A stretch of DNA of 47,988 nucleotides from an uncultured Lachnospiraceae bacterium (GCA_910588125.1 CAJUPI010000019.1:1-47988), one strand, 5' to 3'. Shown: positions 1 through 8,284, counted from the stretch's first letter. The notes: generated by a model not told the origin, from the letters alone. A program made the numbers and translations.

Positions 1-13
1 ACTTACTACCTCA

Positions 14-84
14 TGTCCTCCAAAAAGTTTCCGTTGTAGGTTCTCTTAGGAGGCGTGTGCTCTATCCAGCTGAGCTACGAGGAC
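14..84 (-). pseudogene. tRNA-Arg(CCT)-like sequence with a non-matching 3' half
   Basis: Read on the minus strand, the sequence starts GTCCTCG, followed by TA, a D-arm with GCTC/GAGC stem, and an anticodon loop CTCCTAA (anticodon CCT, arginine). From about position 40 it stops looking like a tRNA. The 3' strand of the anticodon stem does not pair with CACGC, and no T-arm with a TTCRA-type loop is present. A GGAGGAC at 15-21 could still pair with most of the acceptor. This suggests a tRNA pseudogene, or a 5' half left by a recombination event in the anticodon region. The sequence is only 14 bases from the window edge, so the true 3' half may lie outside. Seen: the 5' half. Inferred: pseudogene status. 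Confidence 0.5.
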
Positions 85-311
85 TCGAACAATATAAAGT
101 TTATGAAAAGAACCTTTTTGCCCCCACAGACTTTGATAACCGGGATTTAAACTACAGAAAATCCTTTTTTATTATATTCGCAAACTTCCCTGACGTCAAG
201 TATAAATTCAATCTTCAAATATTATCGAATAATAATCGAATAATATTATAATTAACCTCTAAAAACCAAAGTCAACCATTCCTTCTCAATATTTCAAAAT
301 TTTTGTCTTAA
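85..311. other. AT-rich intergenic spacer without supported gene
   Basis: The stretch between the tRNA-like sequence and the hairpin at 312-335 is strongly AT-rich. A 64-codon open frame here (57-251) crosses the tRNA-like sequence, lacks a convincing ribosome binding site and has no recognisable motif, so I do not call it. No RNA gene is evident. Confidence 0.5.
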
Positions 312-335
312 AGGGATCGCCTAAGGCTGATCCCT
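312..335 (-). terminator. hairpin downstream of the KAS III-like gene
   Basis: Inverted repeat AGGGATC/GATCCCT with a 10-base centre that itself can pair (CCT/AGG). It lies about 60 bases beyond the end of the four-gene minus-strand operon. The uridine tail is weak on the minus strand (TTAAGAC), so it may be an imperfect terminator. Confidence 0.4.
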
Positions 336-396
336 CAGACTATTACATGAGATAACTATCCTTCGCCCGGATCGTCCATCCGATTATGAGCTCTGT

Positions 397-1338
397 TTAA
401 AACCGAAGCAATAAAAAATTCACGGTCAATCCTGCTGCGGTTCCCATCAATAAAATCAAATCCCCTCTGTTTATTCTTCCTGTTTCTACCGCCTCACACA
501 ATGCAAATGGCACAGACGCTGATACAAGATTGCCATACTGCGCCACCCGATCAACATAACTTCCTTCTGTAAATCCAAGCTTTGGCATAATTATTTTCAA
601 TGCCCTGCTAGCCTGATGCGGTACTACCAAATGAATTTCTTCCCGTGTTATCCCCGACTCCTGCAGGCACTGTTCTACAAAACCGGGAAGCTTCCGTGCA
701 CATAACTTTAAAATTCTATGTCCTCTCATATCAAAATAATAGTCCTCCCGATTATTATTTGCCATATCGAACACTGGCATCAATCCGCATCCGCCCCGAA
801 TTTCCGTATCATGAGCCCCTTCTGACCAGGTTTTTTGATTGCTATATAGAACTGCTGAGCTTTCTTCCTCTTTGGCAGCCACCATTACACATGCAGCCAC
901 ACCATCCGAAAATAACTCATAGCTTTCCCGCTGATTCGGATTCAGGGCAGCCGATGCCGTATCTCCTGACAAAATCAACACCCTCTTGTAACGCCAGTTT
1001 TCCACAAGCACAGAAAAGATATCCACAGCAGAAATGAAGCTGGTGCAAGTTGTGTTGATATCCATCGCCGGAATATCCAATCCCTTTGCTATCCGTTCAT
1101 GAACCAGCGCCGCATTACAAGGAATTGCCTGTAGTGGCGTTGCCATCGCACATACGAGTATATCTATATCCGTTATCGTTATTCCAGCCGCCTGTAACGC
1201 CTGCTCTGCCGCCTGTTCTGCCAAATCCAAGAGACTCTGTTCTGGCATTAATCGATATCTTATTTGCTCTCCAAAATAAATCTTTTGTCCCCCAATTGCT
1301 TTTCCCATACCTGCTATCTTCACTCTACGGCCTTTCAT
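397..1338 (-). CDS. beta-ketoacyl synthase III/OleA-like condensing enzyme
   Basis: This is a thiolase-fold protein of 313 residues, about the normal KAS III length. The catalytic triad is visible: Cys98 in NTTCTSF, His241 in VVPHQAS and Asn270 in QYGNLVSAS. It is distinct from the housekeeping FabH at 29846-30808. It lacks the ERTGIR segment that FabH enzymes carry near the CoA site, so substrate choice probably differs. By family it should condense two acyl thioesters, or transfer an acyl group as in OleA/KAS III homologues of secondary metabolism. It is last in the minus-strand operon, 34 bases after the adenylate-forming gene. The ATG is preceded by AAAGGACAGG. Fold and active site are well supported. 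The actual reaction is inferred. Confidence 0.85.
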   Translation of the reverse strand: MKGRRVKIAGMGKAIGGQKIYFGEQIRYRLMPEQSLLDLAEQAAEQALQAAGITITDIDILVCAMATPLQAIPCNAALVHERIAKGLDIPAMDINTTCTSFISAVDIFSVLVENWRYKRVLILSGDTASAALNPNQRESYELFSDGVAACVMVAAKEEESSAVLYSNQKTWSEGAHDTEIRGGCGLMPVFDMANNNREDYYFDMRGHRILKLCARKLPGFVEQCLQESGITREEIHLVVPHQASRALKIIMPKLGFTEGSYVDRVAQYGNLVSASVPFALCEAVETGRINRGDLILLMGTAAGLTVNFLLLRF

Positions 1339-1372
1339 TATTCCTGTCCTTTCCGAATTATCCCTTTCTCAG

Positions 1373-2716
1373 CTATTTTATAATCTTTAATCCGTTTTCT
1401 CTTTCCACCCGTTTCATCTTCTTTTCTTTTTCCTGAACATATGGTTGAAAGTTAATTTCTGGCAATATCCATCCCTGTTCCTCTGACAATTTCCTGAATT
1501 CTTTCCGGACTCTCTGTTTTTCATTTTCCGTCAAATTAGAATAAACGGTTATTCTTCCATCCACTTCTTGCACTACCCGATAATCACCATCTCTTCTGGT
1601 GTTCCCTTTGGGCTCCTTTATCACGATTCGTGAGTCTTCTTCTCCCTCATGATCTGCAAAAAGCATACAACGACGGATAAAATCTGGAAATACTATCTTT
1701 TCTATCCCATCTTTTCCGGGAAAAGAAAACACATCATCCTCTCGCCCTTCTATCTTATCCAGCGCTAGACAGTGACTTCCACATCTGCACTTTCTCCTGC
1801 TCTCTACCAAAATATCATTTAACCGATAACGTATAATCGGCTGTGCCTTTCTTTCAAAATCCGTTACCACAGGCACAAACCGGTATTCGTCCAGATATTC
1901 ACGTTCAATATGTACAATATCTTCATTTAAATGTAAAGTTCCATACTTGCATGTAGTAGCCAGGCACCCTTCTGTACATTGATAAACCTGATGAATCACC
2001 TTCAAGCCAAATATTTTTTTCAACCACTTTTCATCGTCCTTTTCCAGCACTTCTGCAATTGAAATTATTCTTTGGGGGGCAATATTTAAATGGCCTTGTT
2101 CTTTTTCTTTCGCCAACATCAGTAAAACTGACGGTTGTCCGACCAGAATCTGTGGTTTTATATGTTCCAGCCGTTTCCCGTACTCTTTTATGTCCTGATA
2201 AATATCAAAAAAATGAAATTGAATACGATTGGATCCCAACGACTGATATAAATTACTGTCTGCCCTCATAAAAAAGGCAATCGAATAAAAGTTTAAAATG
2301 CTTCCCGGCAAAAGCCTTGCCAAAATATACCCTGCCCAACGTATCCTTTCTGCTTCTGAAACCAAAAAAATCCCTCTTTTTCCCGAAGTACCAGAGCTCA
2401 GGCCTATAGTAATTCCCCTTAGTTTCGGCACAAAATTACGTTCCTTTTCTGCCTTCACCGCAAATTGTTCGGCTTCCGTACGATTTATATTTACTGTATT
2501 CAGTTTATCAAAGTTTCTCATCATAAATTCTTTGTCTATTTTCGGATAAGCTTTAATATCTCGTATTCCCTTATAAAGTACAGAATTCTTTGCTATAAAG
2601 CGAAAATGCCGTTTTAGCTTTGTCTGCTGCCACCGCTCCAATTCTGTCCGATCCGAAAACTTCAGCCAATATTTATAATATACATAGTAACCTAATATGC
2701 ATAATTGTTCAGACAT
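1373..2716 (-). CDS. adenylate-forming enzyme, CapK/F390 synthetase-like
   Basis: The 447-residue protein belongs to the phenylacetate-CoA ligase/CapK (coenzyme F390 synthetase-related) branch of the ANL superfamily. The phosphate-binding motif GLSSGTSG lies near residue 107, a YQCTEG motif stands where family members have the Y-x-x-TE adenine-binding segment, and RYRLNDIL matches the later conserved Arg/Asp motif. It probably activates a carboxylic acid as an acyl-adenylate, then passes it to CoA, an amine, a hydroxyl or an internal nucleophile. In the Ole pathway the corresponding enzyme (OleC) makes a beta-lactone. I chose ATG 2716 because GGAAGGAG precedes it at good spacing. It overlaps the stop of the upstream SDR/MBL gene by 8 bases, which implies translational coupling. 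Substrate is not predictable. Confidence 0.82.
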   Translation of the reverse strand: MSEQLCILGYYVYYKYWLKFSDRTELERWQQTKLKRHFRFIAKNSVLYKGIRDIKAYPKIDKEFMMRNFDKLNTVNINRTEAEQFAVKAEKERNFVPKLRGITIGLSSGTSGKRGIFLVSEAERIRWAGYILARLLPGSILNFYSIAFFMRADSNLYQSLGSNRIQFHFFDIYQDIKEYGKRLEHIKPQILVGQPSVLLMLAKEKEQGHLNIAPQRIISIAEVLEKDDEKWLKKIFGLKVIHQVYQCTEGCLATTCKYGTLHLNEDIVHIEREYLDEYRFVPVVTDFERKAQPIIRYRLNDILVESRRKCRCGSHCLALDKIEGREDDVFSFPGKDGIEKIVFPDFIRRCMLFADHEGEEDSRIVIKEPKGNTRRDGDYRVVQEVDGRITVYSNLTENEKQRVRKEFRKLSEEQGWILPEINFQPYVQEKEKKMKRVERENGLKIIK

Positions 2717-4619
2717 AAACCCGCTCCTTCCCCTTTTGATGGGCAAATAGCACCTGGATTTCCGAATGTTCTTGCTTCAACCGGCATATTTGCCGGAGTG
2801 TTTTCTGATATTCCAAAAAATCCTCCTGAATCATTCTGGGAATTCGCCGCATCCGTAAGGTATCCCGAACCAAATCGCTGCCCCAACAGGCATCTGCTGC
2901 CAAAAATAATCGTTTGTCCGGAATCCACAGCCCCAGCTGCCCTTTACAATGGCCATCCAGTTCTACTCCTATCACACTTCCATCGCCAAACAAATCATAG
3001 ACATTCTCAAAATACTGGCAAAGAAAATGATTATCTACTCTCTTTTCCGGAACACGCCAGCTACAAAAATTATTAGGAGAAAACTTCCCGCAAGACAATG
3101 CCCGGCCGCGAAAACTTTTCTTTGTCATGCTCTCTTTCACCTTTTTTGTAGTCACCAGCTCATATTCGGAAAACCGGCACAAGCCTCCCACATGATCTGG
3201 ATGTGCATGGGAAAGAACAATTGTCTTGATGCTTTTTGGATCGATTCCATCCCGAAGCAATTTTTTATCTATTCTCTGATCCCTCTCGAAAAAAACCGGA
3301 TTTAGTAAACGATATATATTCAAAAAAATTCCTTTTTCATAAATACTTTCTGAATATCCGGTATCATACAGAATATTTCCCAACTGCCGGTGTTGAATCA
3401 ATACGGCAGCTGCCGGAAACCGTCGGTATTCCTTTTTTCTTCCATAAAAAATTGCCGCTATATTGTTCTCACAATATCCACAATGATAAATGGTCACTTT
3501 ACTTATCTTGTCTGGTCCGTCTTCTTTCACTGCTTCGGTCCGTCTCCGGCCTCTTTCGTCCTCTCTCCCTTTTTGCCGGCGCCACCACTCTCCATATTCG
3601 GTAATCGATTCTCTGAGGCTTTTTTCTGGTTGATATCCCAAAACTTCCTTAGCACGGCTGATATCCATAGTCTGTCCGAACCCTAACGTACACACGGTAT
3701 AGCGCGTCAACGGCGGCTCTCCCGAAATTTTCAAAAGCCGATACACCTTTTCCAGACCTGAAGCAATTAAATACACCAGTGGAAATGGAAGCTTCCGATA
3801 ATGAGCCTTTTCTCCGGCCGATTCTAAAAACAAATCCAACAGTTCTTTAAATTCTGCCGGTTCACCGTTTGTAATATTAAAGACCTGGCCAGATGCCCCG
3901 TCTGCTGTCATGGCCAATTCACAGGCCAAGGCTACATTTTCCACACTGGTCAAATCCACCAGATTTCTTCCCCCATGAAATAGCGGTATCCCGATTCTTT
4001 CATTGGCCTGCAGCAGCCGTGGCACCAGGCTGGTATCCCCGATGCCGATCAGTCCCCGGGGGCGCAGGATTACTGTTTCCAATCCTTTTTTCTCCCATTT
4101 TTTCAATTCTCTCTCTGCCATCAGTTTCGAATGAATATAGCCATTTAAATCATTGCTTTTCGGTACATCTTCTTCCCGAATCTCATACTGATCCCTTTTT
4201 TCCGTATATACACTAGGTGAAGAAAGATAAACCAAACGTTGCACATGGTTCTCATAGCACCATTGGGCAATTTGTGCAGTCCCCAATACGTTGATCTGAT
4301 AAAAGTCCTCCCATTTTCCCCACACAGTAGACAAAGCCCCACTATGAATCACGTACTTTACTCCCCGAAAATATTTTGCGCAGCTTTGTCCATCCGTAAA
4401 ATCACCCGGGCAAAATACTGCCCCATATTTTTCTAGTTCTCGTCCCTTTTCCAGATTCCTGCCCAGGGCAAAAACTCGATAATCCACTGCCAGTCTGCGT
4501 ACCAAATACTGCCCCAGAAATCCCGTTGCCCCTGTTACCAAGACGGTGTCCCTGATAGCCTCGCCTGCTTTTTCCTCATTCTGATTTCCGAATTTTGATA
4601 TCTTATTTTCCTGCTCCAT
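2709..4619 (-). CDS. SDR (3-beta-HSD/OleD-like) fused to metallo-beta-lactamase hydrolase
   Basis: A 636-residue two-domain fusion. Residues about 24-345 are an extended short-chain dehydrogenase: TGATGFLG at 29-36 binds NAD(P), S133/S134 and Y161-x3-K165 form the active site, and the fold resembles 3-beta-HSD/OleD ketoreductases. After a charged linker (about 350-375), residues about 375-636 are a metallo-beta-lactamase fold with a full metal set: H471-x-H473-x-D475-H476, H557, D576 and H627, like AHL-lactonase-type hydrolases. The SDR probably reduces a beta-keto intermediate made by the neighbouring KAS III-like enzyme. The MBL part may hydrolyse a thioester or lactone. The ATG follows GAGGAGG just downstream of the glycosyltransferase stop. 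Domain calls are firm; pathway role is inferred. Confidence 0.85.
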   Translation of the reverse strand: MEQENKISKFGNQNEEKAGEAIRDTVLVTGATGFLGQYLVRRLAVDYRVFALGRNLEKGRELEKYGAVFCPGDFTDGQSCAKYFRGVKYVIHSGALSTVWGKWEDFYQINVLGTAQIAQWCYENHVQRLVYLSSPSVYTEKRDQYEIREEDVPKSNDLNGYIHSKLMAERELKKWEKKGLETVILRPRGLIGIGDTSLVPRLLQANERIGIPLFHGGRNLVDLTSVENVALACELAMTADGASGQVFNITNGEPAEFKELLDLFLESAGEKAHYRKLPFPLVYLIASGLEKVYRLLKISGEPPLTRYTVCTLGFGQTMDISRAKEVLGYQPEKSLRESITEYGEWWRRQKGREDERGRRRTEAVKEDGPDKISKVTIYHCGYCENNIAAIFYGRKKEYRRFPAAAVLIQHRQLGNILYDTGYSESIYEKGIFLNIYRLLNPVFFERDQRIDKKLLRDGIDPKSIKTIVLSHAHPDHVGGLCRFSEYELVTTKKVKESMTKKSFRGRALSCGKFSPNNFCSWRVPEKRVDNHFLCQYFENVYDLFGDGSVIGVELDGHCKGQLGLWIPDKRLFLAADACWGSDLVRDTLRMRRIPRMIQEDFLEYQKTLRQICRLKQEHSEIQVLFAHQKGKERVYV

Positions 4620-4622
4620 ATT

Positions 4623-5840
4623 CTATTGCCTCCTCTCTCGCTCCATTTTTCTCCACAACTGCTCTGTCTGTATCTGGAGCATTTCCTGGCGCCACTGTTC
4701 TCTCCACTGTCTGCCAAGCTTCATCGTTTGTATCATCTCCTGCTCCAGCCTCGAAGGATCTTTCAGAATCCTCCCAAAGCCTAATTGTTCAAATTGCCGG
4801 GCATTTATATACTGTTCTCCTTGTTGTGGATACATCAGGCATGGCACGCCATAATACAACGCTTCATGAATACTATTCATACCTCCTGCAGTGATAAATA
4901 AAGATGCCCGTTGCATTATCTCTCCCTGGTTTACAAACCGACGGACAATAAAATTTTTTGGAAAGATCCTCTGTTTTTCTGAGTCTGATTCATCCCAAAC
5001 CAGCACTACAGAATATTCCGTATTTGGTTTTCTGGCACACTCGCTGATTTCTCCGTTATGTCCTCCCAACTGTATTATAATTTCCTTTAAAATCTGCTCA
5101 TTCCTATTAAAAATCGTTCCCAGTGAAATATAAATCAATATTCCTTCCGGATATTCAAAATCATTTTTTTCTACGATCTGCCTGTGTACTGCCATTGGCC
5201 CCAGAAAAAGATATTTTCCTCCAAATTTTTCCCCTCCTGGCTGAAATCTGCGGGAATATCCCATCAGATTGCAATCCCCCTGATTCATCAGAACTGATTG
5301 CATCCCCAATTTCTTTAATCTCCATTCTTTTTTCAATTCCCGGCGTAGTCTCCAAATCTGCGGCCATTCTTTTTCATATTGCAGAAATCCTTTATAAAAT
5401 CCTCTTGCATATGCCCAGAATGCCGCATCTCCTGCTTTCCCTATTCCTATAATACTGTAAAAGCTATAAGAAGGTATCTTGCATCGTTGCCCTATCACCC
5501 TTCCCCATAAAGCAAGCGAATCAAAAAACACAACGTCCGGATCTTCCTGCCGGGCTTCTTTCTCAAGAACCGGCAACATTCTTTGTGTATACTGCAAAAT
5601 CAAACGATAAAGCTTTAATATCTGGCTCCCATCTCTCAACACAATCTCTTTTGATGAAACAGGGTATGAACGATAATTACATCCATTGGCTTCAATCACC
5701 TTCCGAAACTCCGGAAACGAATAATAGACTATTCGAAATCCTTTATTTGCCAGGCATCCCGCCAGATAAAGATTCGAATGCACATGGCCATAAGCAGGAA
5801 TCCCATACCAGAAAATTGTCTTTTTCCCTTCCTTTTCCAT
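4623..5840 (-). CDS. UGT/macrolide-type glycosyltransferase (GT1)
   Basis: The protein has 405 residues from ATG 5840, the usual size for MGT-family GT1 enzymes. The N-terminal acceptor domain begins FWYGIPAYGHVHSNL, equivalent to the G-H-x-x-P segment. The C-terminal nucleotide-sugar domain has TAGGMNSIHEALYYGVP followed by MYPQQGEQYINA, the classic UGT donor signature. It probably transfers a sugar from a nucleotide donor to a lipid-like or polyketide-like acceptor made by the downstream genes. The open frame extends back to 6002, but GGGGGATCAGGG lies just before 5840, and the longer version would run through the thiamine promoter. It is first in the operon. The sugar and acceptor are unknown. 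Confidence 0.85.
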   Translation of the reverse strand: MEKEGKKTIFWYGIPAYGHVHSNLYLAGCLANKGFRIVYYSFPEFRKVIEANGCNYRSYPVSSKEIVLRDGSQILKLYRLILQYTQRMLPVLEKEARQEDPDVVFFDSLALWGRVIGQRCKIPSYSFYSIIGIGKAGDAAFWAYARGFYKGFLQYEKEWPQIWRLRRELKKEWRLKKLGMQSVLMNQGDCNLMGYSRRFQPGGEKFGGKYLFLGPMAVHRQIVEKNDFEYPEGILIYISLGTIFNRNEQILKEIIIQLGGHNGEISECARKPNTEYSVVLVWDESDSEKQRIFPKNFIVRRFVNQGEIMQRASLFITAGGMNSIHEALYYGVPCLMYPQQGEQYINARQFEQLGFGRILKDPSRLEQEMIQTMKLGRQWREQWRQEMLQIQTEQLWRKMERERRQ

Positions 5841-5962
5841 CCCTGATCCCCCGTCCATTTTTTCATATTTGGTAATAAATTTATTATAGAAGAAAACTCC
5901 TTTTTCTAATAGAGGTAATCCGTCATTTTCTCCTGTGACAATTGTAACATAAATATTTCTGA

Positions 5963-5991
5963 TTGACTTCCCACCCATACTGTGGTAAACT
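5963..5991 (+). promoter_or_regulatory. sigma-A-type promoter of the thiamine transport operon
   Basis: TTGACT at 5963-5968 and TAAACT at 5986-5991 are separated by 17 bases. The TPP riboswitch begins about 15 bases downstream, so the transcript would start with the aptamer. Confidence 0.7.
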
Positions 5992-6006
5992 GGACACGAC
6001 AATAAA

Positions 6007-6095
6007 AAGGGGTGCTGGAAGATCCTCCGGCTGAGATAAAATAGGACTTATTTTAAACCCTGGAACCTGATCTGGATAATGCCAGCGTAGGAACT
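6007..6095 (+). promoter_or_regulatory. TPP riboswitch (THI element)
   Basis: The conserved aptamer core is present in order: GGGGTGCTGG at the P1/P2 start, CTGAGATAAAATAGG in the pyrimidine-binding arm, ACCCTGGAACCTGATCTGG, and ATGCCAGCGTAGGAA closing the aptamer. It binds thiamine pyrophosphate and turns expression down when thiamine is plentiful. A hairpin with a T-run at 6138-6165 serves as expression platform. Confidence 0.95.
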
Positions 6096-6137
6096 TCTTC
6101 TCTGTGAATTTATTTATTATACTCAGAAGACATCATT

Positions 6138-6165
6138 CCGCTTGGGAGATCCAGGCGGTTTTTTT
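6138..6165 (+). terminator. intrinsic terminator of the TPP riboswitch
   Basis: An 8-bp stem CCGCTTGG/CCAGGCGG with a 5-base loop is followed directly by seven T residues. Its place between aptamer and first gene indicates transcription attenuation by TPP. Confidence 0.85.
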
Positions 6166-6228
6166 ATACGATCCTATTTTAATTCTCTCACCAATTGGAC
6201 AGCTCCCCATCTAGAAAGGAGTATTTCT

Positions 6229-6525
6229 ATGAATGCAAGTGTAGCTATTCAATCATTACCAGAAGCCACCAATGACGAAGAACTGGTTCGGGTTGTGGAC
6301 GAGGTCATTGCTTATATTAAAAGCACTGGCTTAAACTGTTACGTCGGTCCTTTTGAGACGGCTATTGAAGGGGATTATGATGAACTAATGGATATTGTTA
6401 AAGAGTGCCAGCATATCGCCATTCGTGCAGGCGCCCCGTCTGTAGCTGCTTATATCAAAGTAACCTATCGGCCGGAAGGAGACGTGTTGACTATTGATCA
6501 GAAGGTCACCAAACATCACCAATAA
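6229..6525 (+). CDS. thiamine-binding protein, YqgV/MTH1187 (DUF77) family
   Basis: A 98-residue soluble protein with a ferredoxin-like fold pattern. It matches the MTH1187/YkoF-type thiamine-binding family: SVAIQSLPEA at the start, DEVIAYIKSTGLNCYVGP, then the FETAIEGDYDELMDIV helix and a short C-terminal strand. Proteins of this family bind thiamine or its pyrimidine precursor in the cytoplasm and often accompany thiXYZ-type importers. An in-frame extension reaches back to 6142, but AGAAAGGAG lies just before ATG 6229, and the longer frame would run through the riboswitch terminator. First gene under the TPP riboswitch; its end overlaps the permease start. Confidence 0.82.
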   Translation: MNASVAIQSLPEATNDEELVRVVDEVIAYIKSTGLNCYVGPFETAIEGDYDELMDIVKECQHIAIRAGAPSVAAYIKVTYRPEGDVLTIDQKVTKHHQ

Positions 6526-7357
6526 ATTGTGGTCTTGTTCTGCTATCCTGGCGATTCTTTTTGTATGGCAGCTGATTACGGGGATGGGGATCGTTGATGC
6601 CTTTCTCCTTCCTTCACCACTACAAATAGGAAAAGCATTTTTTGCAGAATTACCCCTTCTGATGGAACATTCTTTCATCAGCCTTTCAGAAGCGTTTACC
6701 GGTTTAGCTCTGGGAATCCTGTTAGGTTTTCTTATGGCAGTCATCATGGATCAGTTTGATTTTCTCTATCAGGCTTTTTATCCATTAGTAGTATTGACAC
6801 AAACAGTACCCACCGTAGCAATTGCACCTCTTTTAGTCCTGTGGTTTGGATATGAGATGGCTCCAAAAATAATTTTAATTGTTATTACCACCTTTTTTCC
6901 CATCACAATAGGGCTTCTTACAGGATTTAAATCCGCCGATCCAGATGCCGTTAACCTACTGCGGTCTATGGGTGCCGGACCTGGACAAATCTTCCGTTAT
7001 ATTAAGCTTCCCGGTGCAATGGAACAGTTTTTTTCCGGATTGCGAATTTCTGCCTCCTATGCCGTAGTCGGCGCCGTAATATCCGAGTGGTTGGGAGGCT
7101 TCGGTGGATTGGGTGTATATATGACCCGAGTCAAAAAAGCATTTTCTTTTGATAAAATGTTTGCGGTAATCTTTCTGATTTCAATCATCAGCCTGCTTAT
7201 GATGCAAGGGGTGGAGCTCTTACAACAGTTGTGTATGCCCTGGAAACAGCATGGAGGATTTTATGAAAAAAAGCAAAAGCATTTGGAACGCGGCAGCTCT
7301 GATTCTGGCACTTTCTGTAACCGCCTGCAGCTCAAAAACAGAAACAACCGCTCCTGA
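6494..7357 (+). CDS. thiX: ABC transporter permease, thiX-type (thiamine precursor)
   Basis: A membrane protein of 287 residues with six or so hydrophobic segments and the BPD_transp_1 EAA-like loop (SMGAGPGQIFRYIKLPGAMEQ). It belongs to the nitrate/sulfonate/taurine-type permeases used for hydroxymethylpyrimidine or formylaminopyrimidine uptake. The frame begins with TTG 6494, preceded by GGAAGGAG, inside the end of the thiamine-binding gene. The C-terminal roughly 30 residues (after MPWKQHGGF) are hydrophilic and encoded within the next gene's start, giving a 95-base overlap. Such a tail is not usual and may come from loss of an earlier stop codon. ThiX assignment rests on the riboswitch and neighbours. 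Confidence 0.8.
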   Translation: MIRRSPNITNKLWSCSAILAILFVWQLITGMGIVDAFLLPSPLQIGKAFFAELPLLMEHSFISLSEAFTGLALGILLGFLMAVIMDQFDFLYQAFYPLVVLTQTVPTVAIAPLLVLWFGYEMAPKIILIVITTFFPITIGLLTGFKSADPDAVNLLRSMGAGPGQIFRYIKLPGAMEQFFSGLRISASYAVVGAVISEWLGGFGGLGVYMTRVKKAFSFDKMFAVIFLISIISLLMMQGVELLQQLCMPWKQHGGFYEKKQKHLERGSSDSGTFCNRLQLKNRNNRS

Positions 7358-8264
7358 AAAGCTTAAAACCATTACTTTTGTCCTGGATTGGACTCCTAAT
7401 ACCAATCATTCGGGATTGTACGTAGCTCAAAAACAAGGTTATTTTAGAGATGCCGGCTTAGAAGTGGAAATCGTACAGCCTCCAGAAGGCGGCGCTGAAG
7501 TTTTAGTCGCTTCCGGAAAGGCTCAGTTCGGCATAAGCTTTCAGGACACTATGGCTCCGGCTCTGGTAGGCGATGACGCGCTTCCTATCAAAGCTGTAGC
7601 TGCTGTTCTTCAACATAATACATCCGGGATCGTCTCCCGCAAGGGAGAAGGCGTTGACCGCCCTAAAGGAATGGAAGGGAAAAAATACGCTACCTGGGAA
7701 TCCCCAATAGAACTGGCTACTCTACAGAATGTGATAGAAGGTGACGGCGGTGATTTCAGTAAAGTAGAACTAATTCCAAATACTATTACTGATGAAGTAT
7801 CCGCACTAAAGACAAACTCTGTGGATGCTATTTGGATTTTTTATGGCTGGGCTGGTATAAAAACAGAATTAGAAAATTTAAAAACAGACTATTTCGCATT
7901 TTCTGACCTCAATCCGGTTTTTGACTATTATACCCCTGTAGTAATTTCCAATAACCAATTTTTGGAAACGGATCCAGATACGGCGAAAGCATTCCTGTCT
8001 GCCCTTAGCAGGGGTTATGAGGAGGCAGCGGCCAATCCGGAACAGGCGGCAGAAATTCTCTGTCAGGCTGTTCCAGAATTAGACAAGGAACTGGTTCTGG
8101 CCAGCCAAAAGTATTTATCTAATCAATATTTGGCAGATGTCAAGCAATGGGGCTACATGGATCCTGCCCGCTGGAATGGCTTCTATTCATGGCTTAATGA
8201 AAATGGCCTTTCAAATCCGAAACTTCCGGAAAACATCGGATTCACTAATGATTATCTGCCTTAA
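7263..8264 (+). CDS. thiY: ABC substrate-binding lipoprotein, THI5/NMT1-like (thiY type)
   Basis: A 333-residue exported lipoprotein: a basic N-terminus, a hydrophobic stretch and the lipobox VTAC, with the Cys as lipid anchor. The mature part starts KTITFVLDWTPNTNHSGLYV, characteristic of NMT1/THI5-like proteins that bind pyrimidine precursors of thiamine. The QGYFRDAGLEVEIVQPPEGG segment is also typical of this family. I chose ATG 7263 because GGAGG sits 6 bases before it; the upstream ATG at 7251 overlaps that Shine-Dalgarno sequence. It feeds ligand to the permease at 6494-7357. Confidence 0.88.
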   Translation: MKKSKSIWNAAALILALSVTACSSKTETTAPEKLKTITFVLDWTPNTNHSGLYVAQKQGYFRDAGLEVEIVQPPEGGAEVLVASGKAQFGISFQDTMAPALVGDDALPIKAVAAVLQHNTSGIVSRKGEGVDRPKGMEGKKYATWESPIELATLQNVIEGDGGDFSKVELIPNTITDEVSALKTNSVDAIWIFYGWAGIKTELENLKTDYFAFSDLNPVFDYYTPVVISNNQFLETDPDTAKAFLSALSRGYEEAAANPEQAAEILCQAVPELDKELVLASQKYLSNQYLADVKQWGYMDPARWNGFYSWLNENGLSNPKLPENIGFTNDYLP

Positions 8265-8284
8265 CACATTCAGGGAGGAAGACT

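Noticed and set aside
14..84. Group I intron in the tRNA anticodon loop
   Set aside because: CCTCC could pair with GGAGG further on, but the U-G pair expected at the splice site is absent and the rest of an intron would lie outside the window.
57..251. 64-codon open frame at the left end
   Set aside because: It crosses the tRNA-like sequence, lacks a ribosome binding site and has no protein family features.
4145..4342. Alternative frames within the SDR/MBL gene
   Set aside because: The SDR/MBL frame has complete active sites across the region, so the other frames are shadows.
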